Shown: in pieces, positions 18,959-27,630 of the stretch | Position numbering within the stretch: position 1 is the first letter of the stretch | How the letters are laid out: each line of letters opens with the position of its first letter | DNA from: Actinomadura sp. J1-007 | GTDB lineage: Bacteria > Actinomycetota > Actinomycetes > Streptosporangiales > Streptosporangiaceae | Length of the DNA stretch: 64,000 bases | Assembly (NCBI RefSeq): GCF_009793335.1 | Contig: NZ_WING01000003.1 | Coordinates: forward strand, 620,001 to 684,000 | Direction: 5' to 3' | Position numbers and translations under genes: made by a program | The notes under the pieces: generated by a model | Seen by the model: the letters and a program-made list of their open reading frames with translations, nothing else | Told to the model about the DNA's origin: nothing | Database searches by the model: none

Positions 18959-19708
18959 ATGGGAGTCTCCACCACGACCCACGAGGGCGGGGTCGCCGAG
19001 ATCGTCGTGGCGGCGCCGCCGGTCAACGCGCTGACCGTGGCGGGCTGGTTCGAGCTGGCGGACGCGGTCACGGCGGCGGGGCGCGACCCGCGGGTCGGCG
19101 CCGTCGTGCTGCGCGCCGAGGGCCGCGGGTTCAACGCCGGCGTCGACATCAAGGAGATGCAGAGCAGCGAGGGGCACGGCGCGCTGGTCGGCGCCAACCG
19201 GGGCTGCTTCGCCGCGTTCGCCGCGGTGTACGACTGCGAGGTCCCGGTCGTCGCGGCCGTGCACGGGTTCTGCCTCGGCGGCGGGATCGGCCTGGCGGGC
19301 AACGCCGACATCGTCGTGGCCTCGGACGACGCGTACTTCGGGCTCCCCGAGGTGGACCGCGGCGCGCTCGGCGCCGCGACGCACCTCGCGCGGCTCGTCC
19401 CGCAGCACCTGATGCGCGCGATGGTCTACACGTGCCGCAACGTCGGCGCGGACGAGCTGCACCGGCACGGGTCGGTGCTGGAGGTCGTCCCGGCGGAGGG
19501 GCTGCGGGACGCGGCGATGGGGGTCGCGGAGAACATCGCCGCCAAGGACCCCTACGTGATCCGGCGCGCCAAGGAGTCGCTGAACGGGATCGACCCGGTC
19601 GACGTCAAGCGCAGCTACCGATACGAGCAGGGCTTCACGTTCGAGCTCAACCTCGTCGGAGCGGGCGACGAGCACCGCGACGCGTTCGTGCGGAAGGGGG
19701 CGCGCTGA
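18959..19708 (+). CDS. echA20: Enoyl-CoA hydratase-family ring-D hydrolase EchA20
   Basis: 249 aa crotonase-fold protein. It shows the oxyanion-hole blocks GRGFNAGVDIKEMQ and HGFCLGGGIGLAG and the C-terminal helix region. In the characterised steroid pathway EchA20 hydrolytically opens ring D of the C/D-ring CoA thioester (HIEC-CoA to COCHEA-CoA). Assignment rests on gene order with ipdABC and sequence character. The ATG at 18959 has ribosome site GGAAAGG 6 nt upstream. The stop is fused to the ipdA start (TGATG), giving a tightly coupled operon under the KstR2-type operator. Confidence 0.88.
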   Translation: MGVSTTTHEGGVAEIVVAAPPVNALTVAGWFELADAVTAAGRDPRVGAVVLRAEGRGFNAGVDIKEMQSSEGHGALVGANRGCFAAFAAVYDCEVPVVAAVHGFCLGGGIGLAGNADIVVASDDAYFGLPEVDRGALGAATHLARLVPQHLMRAMVYTCRNVGADELHRHGSVLEVVPAEGLRDAAMGVAENIAAKDPYVIRRAKESLNGIDPVDVKRSYRYEQGFTFELNLVGAGDEHRDAFVRKGAR

Positions 19709-20568
19709 TGTCCAAGGTCATGACGGCCGAGGAGGTCGTCGGGTCGCTGGAGAGCGGGATGACGCTCGGGATCGGCGGCTGGGGCTCGCGGCGCAAGCCG
19801 ATGGCCCTCGTCCGCGCGATCTGCCGGTCCCCGCTGACGGACCTGACGGTCGTGTCGTACGGCGGGCCGGACGTCGGGCTGCTGTGCGCGTACGGCAAGG
19901 TGCGCAGGCTCGTCACGGCGTTCGTCACGCTCGACTCGGTGCCGCTGGAGCCGCACTTCCGGCGGGCCCGGCAGGACGGGGCGGTCGAGCTGACCGAGTA
20001 CGACGAGGGCATGTTCATGTTCGGCCTGTACGCGGCGGCGCACAACCTGCCGTTCCTGCCCACCCCGGCCGGGCTCGGCTCGGACGTGATGCGGGTCAAC
20101 CCGGAGCTGAGGACGGTCCGCTCGCCGTACGCGGACGGGCGGGAGCTCGTCGCCGTCCCCGCGCTGGAGATGGACGCCGCGCTCGTGCACATGAACCGCG
20201 CCGACGCGCGCGGCAACGCCCAGTACCTCGGGCCCGACCCGTACATGGACGACCTGTACGCCAAGGCGGCGGACCGCACGTACGTCTCGTGCGAGCGGCT
20301 CGTGGACACCGGCGACCTGCTCAAGGAGGGCCCGGTGCAGTCGCTGCTGATCAGCCGCGCGCAGGTGGCCGGGGTCGTGGAGGCGCCGAACGGCGGCCAC
20401 TTCACCGACTGCTCGCCCGACCACGGGCGGGACGAGGCGTTCCAGCGGCACTACGCGCAGGCGGCGGGCGACCCGGAGAAGTGGGCGGAGTTCCGCGAGC
20501 GGTTCCTGTCCGGCGACGAGGCCGCCTACCAGGACGCCGTCCGCGCGTGGCGGGAGGAGGGCAAGTGA
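19708..20568 (+). CDS. ipdA: IpdA, alpha subunit of the COCHEA-CoA ring-C hydrolase
   Basis: 286 aa, class I CoA-transferase fold. The N-terminal LGIGGWGSRRKPMALVRAI is a typical alpha-subunit opening. IpdAB is known not to transfer CoA but to open steroid ring C by a retro-Claisen type hydrolysis, yielding MOODA-CoA. The EYDEG stretch at residues 97-101 contains a candidate for the catalytic Glu reported for the mycobacterial alpha subunit, which is my inference by position. The gene overlaps echA20 by 1 bp upstream and ipdB by 4 bp downstream (GTGA), as expected for a stoichiometric complex. Confidence 0.9.
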   Translation: MSKVMTAEEVVGSLESGMTLGIGGWGSRRKPMALVRAICRSPLTDLTVVSYGGPDVGLLCAYGKVRRLVTAFVTLDSVPLEPHFRRARQDGAVELTEYDEGMFMFGLYAAAHNLPFLPTPAGLGSDVMRVNPELRTVRSPYADGRELVAVPALEMDAALVHMNRADARGNAQYLGPDPYMDDLYAKAADRTYVSCERLVDTGDLLKEGPVQSLLISRAQVAGVVEAPNGGHFTDCSPDHGRDEAFQRHYAQAAGDPEKWAEFRERFLSGDEAAYQDAVRAWREEGK

Positions 20569-21323
20569 GCGGCACGAACGGCACGAGCGGCACGGTCACC
20601 GCCACGAGGGCGGAGGTGTGCGCGGTCGCGTGCGCCGAGGCGTTCCGCGGCGACGGCGAGATCGTGGCGGCGGCGGTCGCCGGGTTCGTCCCGATGCTGG
20701 GCTCGCGGCTCGCGCGCTCGACGTTCGAGCCGGACCTGCTGACCACCGACGGCGGGCCCTCGCTGAGCGCCGAGGCGGTGCCGCTCGGCGCGGCGGCGGC
20801 CGAGGTGGAGGGCTGGCTCCCGTTCCGCGACCACCTGTGGCTGGTGCTGAACGGCCGCCGCCACGTGATCATGGGGCCGAGCCAGATCGACCCGTACGGC
20901 AACACCAACATCTCGTGCATCGGCGACTGGGAGCGGCCGAAGCGGCAGCTCCTCGGCGTGCGCGGCGGGCCCGGCAACACCCTGCTCAACACCACGAGCT
21001 ACTGGGTGCCGAAGCACTCGCCGCGGGTGTTCACCGGCAAGGTCGACTTCGTCAGCGGCGTCGGGCACGACAACGGCGCGCACGAGATCCGCGTGGTGGT
21101 GACCAACCTCGCCGTGCTCGACTTCGCGACGCCGGACAAGCGGATGCGGCTGCGTTCGGTGCATCCGGGCGTGACCGTGGACGAGGTCGTCCAGAACACC
21201 GGGTTCGAGCTGGCCGTGCCCGGCGACGTCCCGGAGACGCGGCTCCCGACCGCCGAGGAGCTGCGCATCATGCGCGACGTCCTCGACCCGAAGGGGCTGC
21301 GCGAGCGCGAGGTCCCCTCGTGA
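20565..21323 (+). CDS. ipdB: IpdB, beta subunit of the COCHEA-CoA ring-C hydrolase
   Basis: 252 aa, CoA-transferase beta-type fold and partner of IpdA. It has no SENG motif, which carries the catalytic Glu of true class I CoA transferases; the equivalent area here reads around GPSQIDPYGNTNIS. This fits its assignment as a hydrolase subunit. The GTG start at 20565 lies inside the ipdA stop, with AGGAGG just upstream in ipdA. The stop overlaps the ipdC start by GTGA. Confidence 0.9.
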   Translation: MSGTNGTSGTVTATRAEVCAVACAEAFRGDGEIVAAAVAGFVPMLGSRLARSTFEPDLLTTDGGPSLSAEAVPLGAAAAEVEGWLPFRDHLWLVLNGRRHVIMGPSQIDPYGNTNISCIGDWERPKRQLLGVRGGPGNTLLNTTSYWVPKHSPRVFTGKVDFVSGVGHDNGAHEIRVVVTNLAVLDFATPDKRMRLRSVHPGVTVDEVVQNTGFELAVPGDVPETRLPTAEELRIMRDVLDPKGLREREVPS

Positions 21324-22390
21324 CCGGCGGGCGGGTCCTCGACACGCCCCTGACCCGGCTCGCCGGGGTACGGCATCCGGTCGTGCAGACCGGGATGGGC
21401 TGGGTCGCCGGGCCGCGCCTGGTGACGGCCGTCGCCGACGCGGGCGGGCTCGGGATCCTGGCGTCGGCGACGATGACGCCCGCGCAGCTCGCCGACGCGA
21501 TCCACGAGGTGAAGGACCGGACGGACGCGCCGTTCGGGGTGAACCTGCGGGCGGACGCGTCGGACGCGGGCGAGCGGATCGACCTGCTCGTCAAGGAGGG
21601 CGTGAAGGTCGCCTCGTTCGCGCTCGCGCCGAAGAAGGAGCTGATCGCCAGGCTCAAGGACGCGGGCGTGGTCGTGATCCCCTCCGTCGGCGCGCGGCGG
21701 CACGCGGAGAAGGTCGCGGCCTGGGGCGCGGACGCGGTGCTCGTGCAGGGCGGCGAGGGCGGCGGGCACACCGGCGCGGTCGCGACGACGCTGCTGCTGC
21801 CGCAGGTCGTGGACGCGGTGGACATCCCGGTCATCGCGGCGGGCGGCTTCTTCGACGGGCGCGGCCTCGCCGCCGCGCTCGCGTACGGGGCGGCGGGCGT
21901 CGCGATGGGCACCCGCTTCCTGCTGACGTCCGACTCCTCCGTCCCCGAGGAGGTCAAGCGGGTCTACCTCGGCACCCGCGAGACCGTGGTGACCCGGCAG
22001 GTGGACGGGATGCCGCACCGCGTGCTGCGCAGCGAGCTGGTCGACGCGCTCGAACGGTCCGGGCGCGTCGGCGGCCTCGCGCGGGCCGTGCGGAACGGCG
22101 CGCGGTTCAGGAAGCTGTCGGGCATGTCGTGGCGCGCGATGATCGCCGACGGGAAGGCGATGAAGCACGGCAAGGACCTGTCGTGGTCGCAGGTGCTGAT
22201 GGCCGCCAACACCCCGATGCTGCTGAAGGCGGCGATGGTGGACGGCCGCCCCGACCTCGGCGTGATGGCGTCCGGGCAGGCCGTCGCGGTCATCGACGAC
22301 CTGCCGACGTGCGCGGAGCTGATCGAGGGGATCGTGGCGCGGGCGGCCGAGGCGATCGCCGCCCAGCGCTCGTACCTGGTCGCGGAGTGA
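21320..22390 (+). CDS. ipdC: IpdC, FMN-dependent nitronate-monooxygenase-family dehydrogenase
   Basis: 356 aa TIM-barrel flavoprotein. Visible are PVVQTGMGWVAGP at the N-terminus, the phosphate-binding EGGGHTGAV block and PVIAAGGFFDGRG, all typical of the NMO/2-nitropropane dioxygenase family. In the HIP pathway IpdC is the flavin enzyme that oxidises the 5-oxo ring C intermediate before EchA20 acts (family knowledge). GTG start at 21320, last gene of the echA20 operon. A perfect hairpin terminates it. Confidence 0.9.
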   Translation: MTGGRVLDTPLTRLAGVRHPVVQTGMGWVAGPRLVTAVADAGGLGILASATMTPAQLADAIHEVKDRTDAPFGVNLRADASDAGERIDLLVKEGVKVASFALAPKKELIARLKDAGVVVIPSVGARRHAEKVAAWGADAVLVQGGEGGGHTGAVATTLLLPQVVDAVDIPVIAAGGFFDGRGLAAALAYGAAGVAMGTRFLLTSDSSVPEEVKRVYLGTRETVVTRQVDGMPHRVLRSELVDALERSGRVGGLARAVRNGARFRKLSGMSWRAMIADGKAMKHGKDLSWSQVLMAANTPMLLKAAMVDGRPDLGVMASGQAVAVIDDLPTCAELIEGIVARAAEAIAAQRSYLVAE

Positions 22391-22391
22391 T

Positions 22392-22421
22392 CCGGGAGGG
22401 GCGGCACGCCGCCCCTCCCGG
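22392..22421. terminator. Hairpin terminator between ipdC and P450 gene
   Basis: 14-nt arms CCGGGAGGGGCGGC / GCCGCCCCTCCCGG with only 2 nt between them (a realistic loop uses the inner pairs). Located between convergent stops. Confidence 0.65.
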
Positions 22422-22426
22422 GGACG

Positions 22427-23605
22427 TCAGCGCGGGGTGACGGTCGTCGGCAGCGACGCGAACCCGCGGTCGTTGGACGAGTGCACGCGCTCGGCGCGGT
22501 CCTCGTCCAGCTCGAAGTCGGCGACGGCCGCGACGATCTCACTGAGCGCGACGCGCGCCTCCAGCCGGCCGAGGCTCGCGCCGAGGCAGTGGTGCCGCCC
22601 GTTGCCGAACGCCAGCGACGCGCCGGTGTCGCGGCCGAGGACGAACCGGTCCGGGTCGGCGAACACCTCCGGGTCGCGGTTGGCCGACCCGGTGAGCAGC
22701 AGCACCCGCCCCCCGGCGGGGATCGTCTCGCCGTGCAGCTCGACGGCCTCGGTGGTGCTGCGGGCGAGCGCCTGCGTCGGCGGGTCGTACCGCAGCGTCT
22801 CCTCGATCCAGTCGTCCACGCGCCCGGCGAACGCCTCGGCGCGCGCCTCCGGGTGCCGCCAGGCGGCGTGCCAGGCGTTGCCGAGCAGCAGCATGGACGT
22901 CTCGATGCCCGCGCCGACGAGCAGGATCAGCACCCCGACGATCTCCTCGGGGGTGAGCCGGTCGTCGCCCTCGGACGCGTCCAGCAGCCCGGACAGCAGG
23001 TCGTCGCGGCGCTTTCCGGCCCGTTCGACGGTCAGCTCGGTGTAGTAGCCGACGAGCCTGCCGATCGCCTCCAGCGCCTCGGGCGGCAGGTCGCCGGACT
23101 CCTCGTCCCGGTACATGATCGCCATGCCGAGGTCGCGGACCAGCTCCCGGTCCCGCTCCGGGACGCCGACCAGCTCGGAGATCACGTCGGTCGGGAAGCA
23201 CGCCGCGAAGTCGCGCATCAGGTCGAACGACCCGGCCTCCAGCAGCGGCCGCAGGTGCCCGCGCGCGATCTCCCGGAGCCGGGGCTCCAGCGCCTCGACG
23301 CGCTTGCGGGTGAACGCCCGCGACACCAGCCCGCGCATCCGCGTGTGCTTCGGCGGGTCCATCGCCACGAACGAGAAGAACCGCTCCGCGTCCGGGCCCC
23401 AGAACGCCGGTTCGATGCGCAGTCCGTTCACCGAGGAGAACCGCGCCGAATCCTTCAGTGCTGACAGAACGTCAGCGTGCCGTGACACCGCCCAAATGTC
23501 GTCGGCCTCGTTCCGATAAACCGGCGACTCTTCGCGCAGCCTCGCGTACACCGGGTACGGATCATTCTGAATTCCGAAGTCATAAGGGCTGTAGAACAGG
23601 TCCAC
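22427..23605 (-). CDS. Cytochrome P450, subfamily unassigned
   Basis: 392 aa soluble bacterial P450. Visible are the I-helix AGIETS with its acid-Thr pair, the K-helix EETLR (ExxR), and the haem loop FGNGRHHCLGASLGR with the Cys ligand. The GTG start at 23605 (VDLFYSPYDFG) is preferred because GGAGAGG lies 8 nt upstream and family members begin near this point; a start further upstream (23650) only adds a non-conserved extension. It is adjacent to ipdC but convergent with it, so a steroid or lipid substrate is possible but not shown. The upstream region contains CATATGAGG, similar to motifs near the CoA-metabolism genes. Confidence 0.9.
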   Translation of the reverse strand: MDLFYSPYDFGIQNDPYPVYARLREESPVYRNEADDIWAVSRHADVLSALKDSARFSSVNGLRIEPAFWGPDAERFFSFVAMDPPKHTRMRGLVSRAFTRKRVEALEPRLREIARGHLRPLLEAGSFDLMRDFAACFPTDVISELVGVPERDRELVRDLGMAIMYRDEESGDLPPEALEAIGRLVGYYTELTVERAGKRRDDLLSGLLDASEGDDRLTPEEIVGVLILLVGAGIETSMLLLGNAWHAAWRHPEARAEAFAGRVDDWIEETLRYDPPTQALARSTTEAVELHGETIPAGGRVLLLTGSANRDPEVFADPDRFVLGRDTGASLAFGNGRHHCLGASLGRLEARVALSEIVAAVADFELDEDRAERVHSSNDRGFASLPTTVTPR

Positions 23606-23655
23606 GTGGGTCGCCTCTCCGATCGTCACCGCCGCACGGGGTACGATCATGAACC

Positions 23656-23668
23656 AGTTTCATATGAG
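23656..23668. promoter_or_regulatory. TCATATGA motif upstream of P450 and methyltransferase genes
   Basis: AGTTTCATATGAG contains the 8-bp palindrome TCATATGA in the divergent promoter region. It shares the YYTCATAT core with sites at 35665, 36549 and 49397. Confidence 0.3.
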
Positions 23669-23763
23669 GACGCCACCGGTTCACCGTTACCGGAGAAATG
23701 TGATCGGAACGTACGGGGACCGCTCCATTCCGTTCCCCCGGTGGGCCGATTCGAGAGGTCGAC

Positions 23764-24597
23764 GTGGACTCTGAGAACGCCGCGAGCGCCGAGCGGCCCC
23801 CGCTCGGCATCGACACGTCCAAGGCGCATCCGGCGCGCCGGTACAACTACTGGCTGGGCGGCAAGGACAACTTCGCGGTCGACCGCGAGTCGGCCGACGT
23901 GGTCGCGTCGGCGTTCCCGACCGTCCACCTCGCCGCGCGGGAGAACCGCCGGTTCATGCGGCGCGCCGTGACCTACCTCGCGGGCGAGACCGGCATCCGC
24001 CAGTTCCTGGACATCGGCACGGGGCTGCCCTCGGCGGGCAACGTGCACGAGGCGGCGCAGGAGATCGCGCCCGAGGCCCGGATCGTCTACGTCGACAACG
24101 ACCCGATCGTGCTCGTGCACGCGCGGGCGCTGCTGACCAGCAGCCCCGAGGGCGCGACCGCGTATCTGGACGCCGACCTGCGCGAACCCGAGAAGATCAC
24201 CGGGCATCCCGACCTGCACCGGACCCTGGACCTGACCCGGCCGGTCGCGCTGATGCTGGTCGCGATCATGCACTTCATCGAGGACGGCGACGACCCGTAC
24301 GGCATCGTCCGGCACCTGCTGTCGCGGCTGCCGTCCGGCAGCCACCTGGTGATGACGCACGCGACCGGCGACCACCTCACGCCCGAGGAGCGCGAGGTGA
24401 ACGACGAGGCCAACCGGCGCAGCGGCGTGCCGTTCCGGCTACGGTCCCGGGACGAGTTCGCGAGGTTCTTCGAGGGGCTGGACGTCCTCGAACCCGGGAT
24501 CACCTCCGTCCTGGAGTGGCGTCCGGACGGGCCGCGCGGCGCGAGCCCGTCCATCGGCGACGTGTCCATGCTCTGCGCCGTGGCCCGCGTCCCCTAG
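23764..24597 (+). CDS. SAM-dependent methyltransferase of the DUF574/Methyltransf_19 family
   Basis: 277 aa. Family hallmarks visible are the N-terminal PARRYNYWLGGKDNF, the SAM-binding motif FLDIGTGLPSAGNVHE and the acidic strand end YVDNDPIVLVHARALL. The family is strongly expanded in actinomycetes and its substrates are mostly unknown. The GTG start at 23764 gives MDSENAASAERPPLGIDTSKAHPAR. It is divergent from the P450 gene, and a perfect 13-bp hairpin terminates it. Confidence 0.9.
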   Translation: MDSENAASAERPPLGIDTSKAHPARRYNYWLGGKDNFAVDRESADVVASAFPTVHLAARENRRFMRRAVTYLAGETGIRQFLDIGTGLPSAGNVHEAAQEIAPEARIVYVDNDPIVLVHARALLTSSPEGATAYLDADLREPEKITGHPDLHRTLDLTRPVALMLVAIMHFIEDGDDPYGIVRHLLSRLPSGSHLVMTHATGDHLTPEEREVNDEANRRSGVPFRLRSRDEFARFFEGLDVLEPGITSVLEWRPDGPRGASPSIGDVSMLCAVARVP

Positions 24598-24602
24598 GGC
24601 TT

Positions 24603-24632
24603 GGCGGGCCCCGCCCGGAGGCGGGGCCCGCC
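24603..24632. terminator. Hairpin terminator after the methyltransferase
   Basis: Perfect 13-bp inverted repeat GGCGGGCCCCGCC / GGCGGGGCCCGCC with a 4-nt loop, between convergent genes. Confidence 0.7.
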
Positions 24633-24638
24633 GGGCCG

Positions 24639-25595
24639 TCAGGGGTTGACGGCGAGGACGAGCTTGCCCGTCGTCGCGCCCGACTCGATGCGGCGGTGCG
24701 CCTCGGCCGCCTCGTCCAGCGGCAGCGCCTCCACCTGGACCCGCAGGTCGCCGGACGCGGCGGCGGCGAGCGCGCGGCGCAGCGCGCGCCCGGCGCCCGC
24801 CGGATCGGCGGCGGAGAACGCCGCCAGGTTGAACCCCGACACCGTGCGGTTGGTGAACCACAGCTCGTTCGCCGCGACGGCCACGTCGTCCGCGCCGGAC
24901 GCGTTGCCCATCACGACGAGGCGGCCCATCGGCGCGAGCGCGTCCAGGCTCCGCTGGCGGGCGGGTCCTCCGACCATGTCCACGACGATGTCGTACGGCC
25001 CGCCGTACGGGTCGTCGCGCAGCCGCACGTCGTCGTAGCCGAAGCCGCGCGCCGCCTCCGCCTTGGCCGGGGAGCCGACCGTTCCGGCGACGGTCCCGGC
25101 GCCGAGGAGGCGGGCGGCCTGCCCGAGCTGGCTGCCCACTCCCCCGGCGGCGGCGTGCACGAGGACGCTCTCGCCCGGCTCGATCCGCGCCACCCGGTCC
25201 AGGACGAGGAACGCGGTCGCGCCGTTCGACGGGACGGCCGCCGCGACGTCGAGGCCGAGCCCGAGGCCGCCGAGCGGGGCGACGAGGTCGGCGGAGGCGG
25301 TGACCACCTCGGCGTACCCGCCGCCGTCCACGATGGTGAGGGCGGCGACGGGCTCGCCGACGCGGAGTCCCTCCACGCCGGGGCCGAGGGCCCGGACGCG
25401 GCCGGACACCTCGATCCCGGGGACGTACGGCAGCGGCACGTCCACCACGCCCCGCCGGTAGAGGATCTCGGCGAAGTTGGCGCCCGCGTACGCCACGTCG
25501 ATCGAGACCTCGCCGGGCTTCGGCTCCGGAGGCCCGACCTCGGCGGCGCGCAGCACCTCGGGGCCGCCGAACGCGGGAACGGTGATCGCGCGCAT
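24639..25595 (-). CDS. Quinone oxidoreductase-like MDR dehydrogenase
   Basis: 318 aa, zinc-free medium-chain dehydrogenase/reductase of the QOR type using NADPH. The N-terminal catalytic part has YAGANFAEILYRRG and VPGIEVSGRV. The nucleotide-binding motif is AAAGGVGSQLGQAARLLGA, and VDMVGG follows. The structural-zinc cysteine cluster of zinc MDRs is absent. Its ATG overlaps the stop of the aldo-keto reductase by one base (TGATG), so the two reductases form an operon, perhaps for carbonyl/quinone detoxification (inference). Confidence 0.87.
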   Translation of the reverse strand: MRAITVPAFGGPEVLRAAEVGPPEPKPGEVSIDVAYAGANFAEILYRRGVVDVPLPYVPGIEVSGRVRALGPGVEGLRVGEPVAALTIVDGGGYAEVVTASADLVAPLGGLGLGLDVAAAVPSNGATAFLVLDRVARIEPGESVLVHAAAGGVGSQLGQAARLLGAGTVAGTVGSPAKAEAARGFGYDDVRLRDDPYGGPYDIVVDMVGGPARQRSLDALAPMGRLVVMGNASGADDVAVAANELWFTNRTVSGFNLAAFSAADPAGAGRALRRALAAAASGDLRVQVEALPLDEAAEAHRRIESGATTGKLVLAVNP

Positions 25596-26599
25596 CAGTA
25601 CCGCTCCCCCACCGGCGCGGGCACGCCGTCCAGCTCGGCCAGGTCGGCGGCGGTGAGGTCGAGGCCGGCCGCGCCCGCGTTGTCGCGCAGGTAGGCGGAC
25701 TTCTTCGTGCCGGGGATCGGGAGGACGTGGTCGCCCTGCGCGAGCGTCCACGCGATCGCGACCTGCGCGGCGGTGGCGCCGTGCCGCGCGGCGACGGCCT
25801 TGACGACGTCCACGATCCGCAGGTTGGCCTTCAGCGCCTCCTCCTGGAAGCGCGGGTTGCGGCCCCGGAAGTCGTCGTCCTCGAAGTCGGCCGTCGTGAC
25901 CGCGCCGGTGAGGAAGCCGCGCCCGAGCGGGGAGAACGGCACGAACGCCGCGCCGTTCGCGGCGCACCAGCCGACCACGTCGCCCGGCCCCTCGCCGCCG
26001 CGCTCGCCCGGCATGGTGCCGACCGCGCTGCTCGTCGCGCCCATGGCGTCCCGCGTCCACAGCGACAGCTCGGACTGGACCGCCGCGACCGGGTGGACGG
26101 CGTGCGCCTCGGCGGCCTGCGCGACCGTGACCTCCGACAGGCCGAGGTGCCGCACCTTGCCCTCGGCGACCAGTTCGGCCATCGCGCCCCAGGTGTCGGC
26201 GAGCGGCACCTCGGGGTCCACGCGGTGCAGGTAGTACAGGTCGATCACGTCGGTGCCGAGCCTGCGCAGGCTCGCCTCGGCGGACCGCTTGACGTGCTCG
26301 GGGCTGCCGTCCCGGCGCATCGCCAGGGTGGCGCGGTCCTCGACGACCAGGCCGGTCTTGGTCGCGAGGACGGCCTCGTCCCTGCGCCCGCCGAGGGCCC
26401 GGCCGACCAGCGCCTCGTTGTCGCCGTCGCCGTAGACCTGGGCGGTGTCGAGGAACGTCACGCCGAGGTCGAGGGCCTCCCCGATCAGTGCGGCCGAGGC
26501 CGTGTCGTCCCGTTCGGACGTCCCGTAGGCCCAGCTCATGCCCATGCAGCCGAGCCCTATCGCGCCGACCTGGGTTCCTGCGAATTCGCGAGTGCGCAT
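25595..26599 (-). CDS. Aldo/keto reductase
   Basis: 334 aa (beta/alpha)8 NADPH-dependent reductase. The catalytic tetrad is visible: Asp in FLDTAQVYG, Tyr in QVYG, Lys in VLATKTG and His in YYLHRVD. The cofactor end SPLGRGFLTG and LPIPGTKK identify the AKR11/13-like bacterial class. First gene of a two-gene operon with the MDR reductase. The upstream 26600-26740 region holds the promoter and a small tandem repeat but no recognisable operator. Confidence 0.9.
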   Translation of the reverse strand: MRTREFAGTQVGAIGLGCMGMSWAYGTSERDDTASAALIGEALDLGVTFLDTAQVYGDGDNEALVGRALGGRRDEAVLATKTGLVVEDRATLAMRRDGSPEHVKRSAEASLRRLGTDVIDLYYLHRVDPEVPLADTWGAMAELVAEGKVRHLGLSEVTVAQAAEAHAVHPVAAVQSELSLWTRDAMGATSSAVGTMPGERGGEGPGDVVGWCAANGAAFVPFSPLGRGFLTGAVTTADFEDDDFRGRNPRFQEEALKANLRIVDVVKAVAARHGATAAQVAIAWTLAQGDHVLPIPGTKKSAYLRDNAGAAGLDLTAADLAELDGVPAPVGERY

Positions 26600-26697
26600 C
26601 GTCGTTCCTTCCGTTCTTGCCTGTGGGGACGATGCTGCCCCCTGGCCGCGATTGGAGACAGACTCAGCTCATCCTGGGTCTGGCAGCACCACCCTGG

Positions 26698-26719
26698 CGC
26701 GGGTGCCGCGCGGGTGCCG
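26698..26719. repeat. 11-bp tandem repeat
   Basis: Two exact copies of cgcgggtgccg, with the first six bases of a third copy (cgcggc, one mismatch) following. Located between the ClpN-type gene and the aldo-keto reductase. No function inferred. Confidence 0.5.
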
Positions 26720-26740
26720 CGCGGCGTGGATCGGCGCGGG

Positions 26741-27537
26741 TCACCGGTCGGCGTCGCCTCCGGGGGCCTCGGGGTCGAGCCCGGCGTGCCGTTCGAGGCG
26801 GTCGAGGCGCTGGAGCAGCGGCTGGAGCTCGGCCCGGACGAGCGCCGCGACGGCCTGCGCCGGGTTCTGGCCGCCCGCGGCGCCCTGGGTCGCGGCCTGC
26901 TGCGCCCGCAGATGGGTGTAGCCCATCAGGGCCGACTCGACGGTGCGCCGGACGGCGCGCTGCTCGGCCCCGAGGTCGCGCAGGACGCGCCCCGCCGTCC
27001 CGTCGGGCTCGGTGACCAGGCCGACGAGCAGGTGCTCGCAGCCGATGTAGTTGTGGCCGGACGCGATCGCCTCGGTCGCGGCGAGCTCCAGCGCGGCGGC
27101 GGCGGGACCGCCCCAGCGCAGGCCGTCGCCCCGGCCGGGCCCGCCCGGCACGTCCCCCTCGCCGTCCGCGTCCCCGCCGTCCAGCCGGGCGCGGGCGACG
27201 GCGGGGTCGATCTCCATCAGCTCCAGGACGCGCAGGGCCAGGTTGCCCTCCTGGGCGAGGACCCCGGCGAGCAGGTCGCCGGTGCCGGCCAGGGCCGCGC
27301 CGCGCTCGCGGCCGCCTCGACCGCGTGCGCGATGGCGTCGCGGGCGCGGGCGGTGACGTTCGGGAACGTGGCGGCCAGGTCCTCGCGGGTGAGGTCGGCG
27401 AGCGCGGCGGACCTGATCGCGGTGATCCGGCGCACGGCCTGGTCGAGCGCGCGCTGGCAGATGGCGGACACCGGCACGCCGGACTCCTTGACCGCCTGGG
27501 CCAGCTCGTCGGGCAGGTAGACGTTGATCTTGGGCAT
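26741..27537 (-). CDS. Ribbon-helix-helix plus Clp N-domain protein, one apparent frameshift
   Basis: About 265 aa after correction. Residues 1-40 (MPKINVYLPDELAQAVKESG...ICQRALDQAVRRI) look like a CopG/RHH-type DNA-binding segment. The rest contains two Clp_N-like repeats (LAGTGDLLAGVLAQEGNLAL... and GHNYIGCEHLLVGLVTE), the substrate/adaptor-binding module of ClpA/ClpC. There is no AAA+ ATPase domain. The frame breaks near 27300-27310; one added base gives EAAAERGAALAGTG and makes 797+1 divisible by three. ATG at 27537 with GGGAG upstream. An imperfect palindrome lies just upstream at 27567-27598, which an RHH protein could bind for autoregulation (inference). It could also act as a ClpC/ClpS-related regulatory protein. 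Confidence 0.75.
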
Positions 27538-27566
27538 GGGGGCTCCCTGCGGGGTCGTCGATCTCT

Positions 27567-27598
27567 ACCCCCATGTGTACCCCTAGTGGGGGTTACAC
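27567..27598. promoter_or_regulatory. Palindromic region upstream of the RHH/ClpN gene
   Basis: ACCCCCA (27567-27573) pairs with TGGGGGT (27587-27593). An overlapping imperfect palindrome has GTGTACCCC on one side and GGGGTTACAC on the other, with one extra base. It lies 30-60 bp upstream of the gene start, a suitable operator position. Confidence 0.45.
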
Positions 27599-27630
27599 GC
27601 AACCCCCGCAGGTGACGCGCCGGACCGCGG

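Noticed and set aside
23592..23605. KstR-like TnnAACnnGT half-palindrome at the P450 start
   Set aside because: It has two mismatches to the KstR consensus and is explained by the coding sequence for the first residues of the P450.
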